Position numbers and translations under genes: made by a program. Of a stretch of DNA of 11,052 nt, positions 6,324-11,052 are shown in pieces. The number at the start of each line of letters is the position of its first letter. Within the stretch, counting starts at the first letter, position 1. The stretch comes from DAIODI01 sp036746875. Lineage in GTDB: Bacteria > Pseudomonadota > Alphaproteobacteria > Rhizobiales > Aestuariivirgaceae. The notes under the pieces are model-generated. The model saw only the letters and a list, made by a program, of their open reading frames with translations, did not search any database and was not told the origin of the DNA. The stretch covers positions 1 through 11,052 of the forward strand of contig DAIODI010000091.1 in the NCBI GenBank assembly GCA_036746875.1. Reading direction: 5' to 3'.

Positions 6324-6352
6324 TCTGAACCCGGCCGCACCCGGTTTCTGCA
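6300..6352. repeat. 8-bp inverted repeat flanking the tatA promoter -35 region
   Basis: TGCAGAAA (6300-6307) and TTTCTGCA (6345-6352) are perfect inverted copies separated by 37 bases. The left arm begins at the edge of the candidate -10 and the right arm lies upstream of the -35, near the ABC ATPase stop. It could be a regulator site, the base of a larger RNA structure at the end of the ABC transcript, or chance. Confidence 0.3.
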
Positions 6353-6361
6353 TACGTGGGA

Positions 6362-7483
6362 TCAGGCGGCTGCGTTTGCAAACACCAGGATGTGATCGGG
6401 GTCGAAGGCGAACCGGGCGGACCGCCCGCGCGCCGGTGTATCGCGCACCGGCACCCGCGCCACCAGCGCGTCGTCGACGCCGGGGAACTCGATCAGCACC
6501 TCCGCATGGTCGCCCAGGAAGCGGCTGTCGCGCACGAACCCCTCGAAGCCTGCCCCGGCGATCCGCGAGCGCACGATGCCTTGCGGCCGGATCAGCACGG
6601 TCAACGCCGTCCCGTCGGGAAAATCCGGCGACGGGTAGACCCCCACCGGCGTCTCCACACGGCCATCCCGCGCAACCCCCGTCAGCTCGTTGAAGTCGCC
6701 GAAGAAGCGCGCCGCGTCCACATCCGCCGGCGAGCGCCAGAGCTCTTCAGGCGTGCCGGTCTGGACAAGGCGGCCCTTGCGCATCAGCAGGATGCGGTCG
6801 GCGATGCCCATCGCCTCCACCGGATCGTGGGTGACGAAGATCGAGGTGGCGCGGGTCTCGCGCAGCACCTGAAGCGTCTCGTGGCGCACCCGGTCGCGCA
6901 GCCGCTCGTCGAGGCCTGAGAACGGCTCGTCCATCAGCATCACCGCCGGGCGTGGCACGATGGCGCGGGCGAGCGCCACGCGCTGCTGTTCGCCGCCCGA
7001 CAGCTGGTGCGGATAGGCCCCGGCGTAGGCCTCAAGCCCCACCCGGCGCAGGCCGTTCAGCGCCTCCGACCGGGCGGTTGCGCGGTCCAGAGATTTCAGC
7101 CCGAAGGCGACGTTCTCCAGGATGGTCAGGTGCGGGAACAGGGCAAAATCCTGGAACATCAGCCCCACGCCGCGCCGCTCCGGCGGAACGAACACGCGGG
7201 GGCCCACCACCTCCTTGCCGTCGAGCAGCACGCGCCCGGCGTCGGGCGTCTCCACGCCGGCGGCGATCCGCAGCAAGGTGCTCTTGCCGCAGCCCGAAGG
7301 CCCGAGCAGGCAGACGATCTCGCCGCGGTTCAGTTCGAAGGAGACGTCGCGCACCGCCTCCACCGCGCCGAACGACAGGCTGACGTTCTCGAACGTGACG
7401 CTCGCCGCAAACGTGGCCGCCTGCGTGCCGCGCACGCCCCAGCGCAGCGACCGGCCCTCGCGCCCGTGGATCCCGGTGGTCAT
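6362..7483 (-). CDS. ABC transporter ATP-binding protein, iron/spermidine/sulfate-type importer family
   Basis: An ATPase that would energise an ABC importer at the inner membrane. From the ATG at 7483 it has 373 residues. It shows Walker A GPSGCGKST (about 61-69), the Q-loop in MFQD (Gln111), signature LSGGEQQR (161-168), Walker B VMLMDEPFSGLD (from 181), and the H-loop VTHD (His219). After about residue 270 there is a TOBE-like C-terminal domain (LIRPQGIVRS, then beta-rich sequence to ILVFA), as in FbpC, PotA and CysA relatives. The FFGDFN segment before TOBE recalls the FbpC/iron branch, but the substrate cannot be fixed. No permease or binding protein is nearby, so it is an orphan here. 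It starts 34 bp after scpB with only a weak ribosome site. A GTG at 7561 would lie inside scpB and is unlikely. Its insertion between scpB and tatA departs from the common gene order. Confidence 0.93.
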   Translation of the reverse strand: MTTGIHGREGRSLRWGVRGTQAATFAASVTFENVSLSFGAVEAVRDVSFELNRGEIVCLLGPSGCGKSTLLRIAAGVETPDAGRVLLDGKEVVGPRVFVPPERRGVGLMFQDFALFPHLTILENVAFGLKSLDRATARSEALNGLRRVGLEAYAGAYPHQLSGGEQQRVALARAIVPRPAVMLMDEPFSGLDERLRDRVRHETLQVLRETRATSIFVTHDPVEAMGIADRILLMRKGRLVQTGTPEELWRSPADVDAARFFGDFNELTGVARDGRVETPVGVYPSPDFPDGTALTVLIRPQGIVRSRIAGAGFEGFVRDSRFLGDHAEVLIEFPGVDDALVARVPVRDTPARGRSARFAFDPDHILVFANAAA

Positions 7484-7517
7484 GGCGGCGATCGTATATC
7501 GCGGCGCAACGGCCGCG

Positions 7518-8327
7518 TCAGCGGTTCCCGGCGTCTGGATCGTTCGGCGTCCCGGCCGCACCGGCGGCGGCCTCCGCGACGCGGTCCGGCTCCACGGCCG
7601 CGGAGAGGTTCATCTCCAGTTCGGGTTCGGCGGCGTCCTCGAGCGGCTCCTCGTCGGGCAGCAGCGACAGCTCGCCGTTCGGGGCCGGAACCTCGAAGCC
7701 CGGCGGCGTCGCGGCGTCGAGCAGGCCCGCCGCCTTGAGTTCTGCCAGGCCCGGCAGGTCGCCCACCTGGTTGAGACCGAAGTGGATAAGGAAGGCTTCC
7801 GTGGTGCCGTAGGTGACAGGGCGGCCGGGCGCCTTGCGGCGGCCGCGCATCCTCACCCAGCCCACCTCGACGAGTAGGTCGAGCGTGCCCCGGGAGATCG
7901 CCACGCCGCGCACGTCCTCGATCTCGGCGCGCGTCACCGGCTGGTGATAGGCGATGATGGCGAGCGTTTCGAGCGCCGCCCGCGACAGCTTCTTCTGCTC
8001 CACCGCCTCGCGCCGCAACAGGAAGCTGAGGTCGTCGGCGGTGCGGAAGGTGAACTTTCCGGCCACCTGCACCACGTTGACCCCGCGGCCGGCGTAGACG
8101 CGCTCGAGTTCGGCGATGATCTCCTCCACGCTCGCGCCGTCGGGCAGCGCCTGGCGCAGTTCGTCCATCGAAAGCGGCCCGGCGGCGGCGAACAGCAGCG
8201 CCTCGACGATACGCACCAGGTTGCCGTGGTCTGGGCGCGGCAGGTGGGTGACGTTGTCGCCACCCACCGGCGGACGGCCCGTCTCCATGGCCCGCGCCAG
8301 CCCGGCCAGAGCGCCACCCTTGATCAT
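7518..8327 (-). CDS. scpB: Segregation and condensation protein B
   Basis: ScpB is the paired winged-helix partner of ScpA in the SMC-ScpAB condensin that compacts and segregates chromosomes. The 269 residues contain the conserved core from about 36 (LVRIVEALLFAAAGPLSMDEL) through LAIIAYHQPVTRAEIEDVRGV to the second winged helix (GRPVTYGTTEAFLIHFGL). After about 205 there is a low-complexity acidic and alanine-rich tail. The first 25 residues are outside the conserved domain. The ATG at 8327 overlaps the scpA stop (ATGA) and is preceded by GAGGAGGAG, strong evidence for translational coupling with scpA. Confidence 0.93.
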   Translation of the reverse strand: MIKGGALAGLARAMETGRPPVGGDNVTHLPRPDHGNLVRIVEALLFAAAGPLSMDELRQALPDGASVEEIIAELERVYAGRGVNVVQVAGKFTFRTADDLSFLLRREAVEQKKLSRAALETLAIIAYHQPVTRAEIEDVRGVAISRGTLDLLVEVGWVRMRGRRKAPGRPVTYGTTEAFLIHFGLNQVGDLPGLAELKAAGLLDAATPPGFEVPAPNGELSLLPDEEPLEDAAEPELEMNLSAAVEPDRVAEAAAGAAGTPNDPDAGNR

Positions 8328-9202
8328 CGCAGCTCCTCCTCGATCGGAACCAGCCTGAGCCGGGGCGGCGGCTGGCGCAGCCAGATCGGCCGGAAGTGGC
8401 CGTCCTGGCGGATTTCCGCCCTGCCCTCGCGCACCAGTTCAAGCGTGGCGTTGAAGCTCGACGCGATCACCGAGGACCGCCGCTCGGGCGGCGCGGTGAA
8501 GGCGGCGAGAAAGGCGTCGAAGCGGCCCCAGTCGGAAAGGCCGCCGATCAGCCGTTCGAGAACGGCGCGGGCCTCCTTGACGGTGATCACCGGCTGGCGC
8601 GCCACCGTGTAGGTGAAGCGTACGGCGCGCTTCTGGCGGCGCTCGGCGTAGGCCTTCAGCAGGTCGTAGAGCGTGTCGGCCCACTCGGGCTTGCGCTCCA
8701 CCACCACCGGTTCGGGCGCGCCGCGGCCGAACACATCCCGGTCGAGCCGGTTGCGCGCCATAAGCTGGGCGGCCGCCTCGCGCATGGCGCCCAGCCGTTG
8801 CAGCCGGAAGGCGAGCCGCTGCGCCAGATCCTCGGGCGCAGGTTCGTCGTCGCCGTGCGGCGGCGGCAGAAGCAGGCGCGACTTGAGGTAGGTGAGCCAC
8901 GCCGCCATCACCAGATAGTCGGCGGCGAGTTCGAGCTTGAGGCGGCGCGCCGCCGCGATGAACGCCAGGTACTGCTCGGCCAGCGCCAGCACCGAGATGC
9001 GGGTGAGGTCCACCTTCTGCGAGCGCGCCATCTCGAGCAGAAGGTCGAGCGGGCCTTCGAACCCGGCGACATCGACGATCAGCGGCTGGCCGTCCTCGTC
9101 GCCCGGCTGCGCCTGCGGCGTCTCACGGCGCAACGGCCCGCCGCCGTCGGGCCAGCCCGCCGGGTCTTCCCTCTCGCCCTCGCTGGCGCTGGCGGACGTC
9201 AC
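8324..9202 (-). CDS. scpA: Segregation and condensation protein A (kleisin)
   Basis: ScpA is the kleisin subunit that bridges the SMC heads in bacterial condensin. The 292-residue protein has about 40 poorly conserved N-terminal residues, then the family signature FEGPLDLLLEMARSQKVDL (48-66), the helical N-terminal SMC-binding region (ISVLALAEQYL, LVMAAWLTYLKSRLLLP), a variable middle, and a C-terminal winged helix (SSVIASSFNATLELVREG, then HFRPIWLRQ). The start is a GTG at 9202 with AGGGG about nine bases upstream. The long non-conserved N-terminus leaves the exact start slightly uncertain. It lies 99 bp after nagZ and overlaps scpB. Confidence 0.93.
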   Translation of the reverse strand: MTSASASEGEREDPAGWPDGGGPLRRETPQAQPGDEDGQPLIVDVAGFEGPLDLLLEMARSQKVDLTRISVLALAEQYLAFIAAARRLKLELAADYLVMAAWLTYLKSRLLLPPPHGDDEPAPEDLAQRLAFRLQRLGAMREAAAQLMARNRLDRDVFGRGAPEPVVVERKPEWADTLYDLLKAYAERRQKRAVRFTYTVARQPVITVKEARAVLERLIGGLSDWGRFDAFLAAFTAPPERRSSVIASSFNATLELVREGRAEIRQDGHFRPIWLRQPPPRLRLVPIEEELR

Positions 9203-9224
9203 GCGGTCGTTCCCCTCGCTTGCA

Positions 9225-9237
9225 CCCGCCCTGCGGG
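9225..9237. repeat. Short hairpin upstream of scpA
   Basis: CCCGC (9225-9229) and GCGGG (9233-9237) form a 5-bp stem with a three-base loop, 22 bases before the scpA GTG. On the same strand CATACT lies near 9252-9257 and resembles a -10 box, but no -35 at good spacing was found. It has little support as a regulatory element. Confidence 0.2.
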
Positions 9238-9280
9238 CGAATCATGAGCGCAGTATGGACCATCCCGCAGGCGATTGGCG

Positions 9281-9297
9281 AACCGGGCGTCCGGGTT
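9281..9297 (-). terminator. Hairpin directly after nagZ
   Basis: On the minus strand AACCCGG and CCGGTT, four bases past the nagZ stop, can pair with one bulged base. A very similar bulged hairpin lies downstream of the ABC ATPase stop (about 6329-6347). Neither is followed by a T-run. They may be transcript 3'-end structures. Confidence 0.25.
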
Positions 9298-9301
9298 ATC
9301 C

Positions 9302-10315
9302 TCAGGCGGCGGCCACCGCGCTGATGAAGGCCAGCGCCTGGCCGCGTTCCGCTTCGGTCAACGGGGCGGCGAGGCGGCGCGTTTGCGTGGCCCGCAGCGC
9401 CCGGGCGGCGGCCTGGCCGTGAAGCCGCCCTGCCCCTTCTGCGGCCGCGGCCATACTCGACAGGTCGCCGCTGCACTCCAGCGCCACGTCGCAGCCGGCG
9501 GCCAGCGACCGTGCGGCCAGCGAGCGCAGCGATCCCGACAGCGCCTTCATGCCGAGATCGTCGGTCATCACCAGCCCGTCGAAGCCGATCTCGTCGCGGA
9601 TCATGCCCATCACCCGCCGCGACAGCGTCGCCGGCAGGCCGGGATCGAGGGCGGTGTAGACGACATGCGCCGTCCTCGCCATCGGCGCGTCGGCGAGCGC
9701 GGCGAAGGGGAGGAAGTCGGTGGCGCGCAGATCGATCGCCGGCGCGTCCACCACGGGAAGCGTGTCATGGCTGTCCGCCGTGGCGCGGCCATGGCCGGGG
9801 ACATGCTTGACGACCGGCAGCACGCCCGCCGCCATCAGCCCCTCCATGGCGGCGCGCGCCAAAAGCGCCGCCGCCTCGGGCCGCGTGTGGTAGGCGCGAT
9901 CGCCGATGATGTCGTGGCTGCCCGGCTGCGGCACGTCGGCGACGGGCAGGCAGTCGCCGCTGACGCCCAGCTTCGCCAGGTCCTCGCCGATCAGCCGGGT
10001 GACGAGGCGGGCCGCCGACAGCCCGGCGGGCGGGTCGGCGTCGTAGAGGTCGCCGAACACCCGCGCAGGCGGATAGGCCGGACAGAACGGCGGGCCGAGC
10101 CGCTGCACGCGTCCGCCCTCCTGGTCGATGAGCACCGGCGCGTCCGCCCGGCCGACGGCGTCGCGGAAGGCGGCGGCGAGGGCCTGCACCTGCGCCGGGG
10201 TTTCGATGTTGCGCCTGAACAGGATCAGGCCCCACGGGTCGGCGTCGCGCAGGAAGGCGCGCTCGCTCCCGGTGAGGGCGGGGCCGGAGACGCCGCAGAT
10301 CAGCGCGCTGGTCAT
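9302..10315 (-). CDS. nagZ: Beta-N-acetylhexosaminidase NagZ (GH3)
   Basis: NagZ removes N-acetylglucosamine from GlcNAc-anhydromuropeptides in the cytoplasm during peptidoglycan recycling. In many Gram-negatives its product influences AmpC beta-lactamase induction. The 337 residues are full length for the single-domain Gram-negative type. Visible are the sugar-binding LIDQEGGRVQRL (Asp64 region), the KHVPGHG block (170-176), the catalytic Asp/His pair in ADSHD (Asp181, His183), and the nucleophile in VMTDDLGM (Asp252). No signal peptide is present, which fits a cytoplasmic enzyme. The ATG at 10315 follows the SPOR gene stop by 19 bp, so the two are probably one transcript. nagZ before scpA is the standard alphaproteobacterial order. 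Confidence 0.95.
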   Translation of the reverse strand: MTSALICGVSGPALTGSERAFLRDADPWGLILFRRNIETPAQVQALAAAFRDAVGRADAPVLIDQEGGRVQRLGPPFCPAYPPARVFGDLYDADPPAGLSAARLVTRLIGEDLAKLGVSGDCLPVADVPQPGSHDIIGDRAYHTRPEAAALLARAAMEGLMAAGVLPVVKHVPGHGRATADSHDTLPVVDAPAIDLRATDFLPFAALADAPMARTAHVVYTALDPGLPATLSRRVMGMIRDEIGFDGLVMTDDLGMKALSGSLRSLAARSLAAGCDVALECSGDLSSMAAAAEGAGRLHGQAAARALRATQTRRLAAPLTEAERGQALAFISAVAAA

Positions 10316-10334
10316 CCGCGAGCGGTCTGGACGA

Positions 10335-10961
10335 TCACAGGCCGCGGACGATGCAGTCGCGCACGCCCGCCGCGATCAATGAGTTGCACAGCTTCGCCGC
10401 CTGTTCACGGCTGCCGAGCGGCGCCACGCCGAGCCGGTAGCGGGTGCCGAGCGAGCCGAGATCGGCGGCCTGGATGCGCGGCTGGAGATTGCCGATCAGG
10501 CCGGAGTGGCGCTGCCTCAGCCGCTGGAACTCGTCCTCCGCCTCGGCCTGCGAGGTGAACGTGGAGAGCTGGACCTGGAAGCCTCCGCCGGCCGGCACGG
10601 CGGCGGGAGGCGCAGGCGCGGGTGCGGGCGCCGGGGCCTGCACGGCCGCCTGCTGGTTCGCCGCCTGCTCGCCGGTCACCACCGTGGCGGGCGGGCGCGG
10701 GCCGGTCCCGAGCCCGAGGTTGCGCTGGAGGTTCTGCAGGAAGCCGCCCTGCTGCGGCGCGGGCGCCGGCGCCGGAGCCTGCGGCGCAAACGCCGACTGC
10801 CCGAAGCTGTCCTCAGGCGCGGGCGCGACGGCCTGGGCCGACTGCTGCGGCGGGGGCGGCAGATTGAGCGCGACCTGCTGCTCCTGCGGCAGGGGCTGCG
10901 CCGGCGCCTGCGCCGCGCCCGAGGCGTTGAGCGGCGTGGGGGGGGCATACCGGGGGGACAA
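10335..10961 (-). CDS. SPOR-domain protein, N-terminus missing or disrupted
   Basis: The last 80 or so residues (from GGGFQVQLSTF to CIVRGL) form a SPOR domain, which binds glycan strands stripped of stem peptides at division sites. Before it lies a long proline/alanine/glutamine-rich linker, typical of periplasmic SPOR proteins. Such proteins normally begin with a cytoplasmic segment and one membrane helix. Here the open frame can only start at a TTG (10961) with no good ribosome site, and an in-frame TAA at 10992-10994 blocks extension. The 57 bases beyond that stop (10995-11051), in the same frame, encode a hydrophobic stretch. Runs of six to eight C/G at 10938-10972 invite a frameshift or a sequencing error. 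The gene is therefore probably incomplete at the 5' side. nagZ follows 19 bp later. Confidence 0.75.
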   Translation of the reverse strand: MSPRYAPPTPLNASGAAQAPAQPLPQEQQVALNLPPPPQQSAQAVAPAPEDSFGQSAFAPQAPAPAPAPQQGGFLQNLQRNLGLGTGPRPPATVVTGEQAANQQAAVQAPAPAPAPAPPAAVPAGGGFQVQLSTFTSQAEAEDEFQRLRQRHSGLIGNLQPRIQAADLGSLGTRYRLGVAPLGSREQAAKLCNSLIAAGVRDCIVRGL

Positions 10962-10968
10962 GGAGGCC

Positions 10969-10990
10969 CCCCGCCCGCCGCCGGGCGGGG
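10969..10990. repeat. Perfect 8-bp GC inverted repeat upstream of the SPOR frame
   Basis: CCCCGCCC (10969-10976) and GGGCGGGG (10983-10990) pair perfectly across a 6-base loop. On the plus strand TTT follows directly, which is terminator-like, but no plus-strand gene leads into it. On the minus strand it lies between the in-frame TAA and the only possible SPOR start, with no T-run. It could be a 3'-end structure of a gene to the right of the window, or it may have caused sequencing trouble. Confidence 0.4.
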
Positions 10991-11052
10991 TTTAAGGCGG
11001 AGGCGCCGCCACGGTCAACCCGCCGGCGCCCCCGAACAGGCATGCGAACAGG

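Noticed and set aside
7484..7561. GTG start at 7561 for the ABC ATPase
   Set aside because: It lies inside scpB and adds residues unlike the family. The ATG at 7483 leaves a normal 34-bp gap.
9275..10558. Long plus-strand open frame (427 codons) opposite nagZ and the SPOR gene
   Set aside because: It is a mirror of well-supported minus-strand genes. Its composition is arginine-rich and motif-free.
10600..10960. Repetitive P/A-coding DNA in the SPOR linker as a tandem repeat or CRISPR-like array
   Set aside because: The repeats are irregular alanine/proline codons with no constant unit or spacer length.
10813..11043. Separate small minus-strand gene of 76 codons at the right edge
   Set aside because: The translation is arginine/glycine-rich with no domain and overlaps the SPOR frame. 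It may only matter as evidence for a frameshift in the C/G runs.
1..11052. A new defence, mobile or biosynthetic system
   Set aside because: All genes belong to known housekeeping families in a conserved order. There is no transposase, integrase, toxin, nuclease or modular synthase, and the only unexplained pieces are the two window edges.

Overview
The window is GC-rich (well above 60% by eye). Every gene I can support is on the minus strand, so the region is transcribed from right to left. Its order is SPOR-domain protein, nagZ, scpA, scpB, an ABC ATPase, tatA, tatB, tatC, serS, surE, pcm, a LysM/M23 lipoprotein, then a glutathione S-transferase (GST). The run nagZ-scpA-scpB-tatABC-serS-surE-pcm-M23 is a well-known conserved cluster of Alphaproteobacteria. 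I infer an alphaproteobacterium, perhaps of the rhizobial/Hyphomicrobiales lineage; the order is a guess.

Right part (about 7500-11052): a SPOR-domain cell-wall protein whose N-terminus is missing or disrupted lies next to nagZ (beta-N-acetylhexosaminidase, peptidoglycan recycling). It is followed by scpA and scpB, the non-SMC subunits of condensin, joined by an ATGA stop/start overlap. Middle (about 4500-7500): an iron/spermidine-type ABC ATPase with no permease or binding protein in the window sits between scpB and tatA. After it comes the complete Tat protein-export set tatA-tatB-tatC, with tatB and tatC overlapping by ATGA. Left part (1-4500): serS and surE overlap, pcm follows 19 bp later, then an NlpD/DipM-like lipoprotein with a degenerate peptidase site, and finally a GST whose C-terminal third is replaced by unrelated sequence at the left edge.

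The cluster mixes essential housekeeping (serS, scpAB) with stationary-phase or repair functions (surE, pcm) and a cell-envelope theme. Tat exports amidases in several Gram-negative bacteria, degenerate LytM factors such as NlpD activate amidases, SPOR domains bind the denuded glycan that amidases produce, and NagZ processes recycled wall fragments. Linking the genes in this way is inference from the families and is not proven by the sequence. Gaps between genes are all shorter than about 120 bases. They hold only candidate promoters and hairpins. I found no tRNA, rRNA, CRISPR array, transposase or complete mobile element, and no convincing new multi-gene system. The best leads are the orphan ATPase, the broken ends of the GST and SPOR genes, and the degenerate LytM factor.
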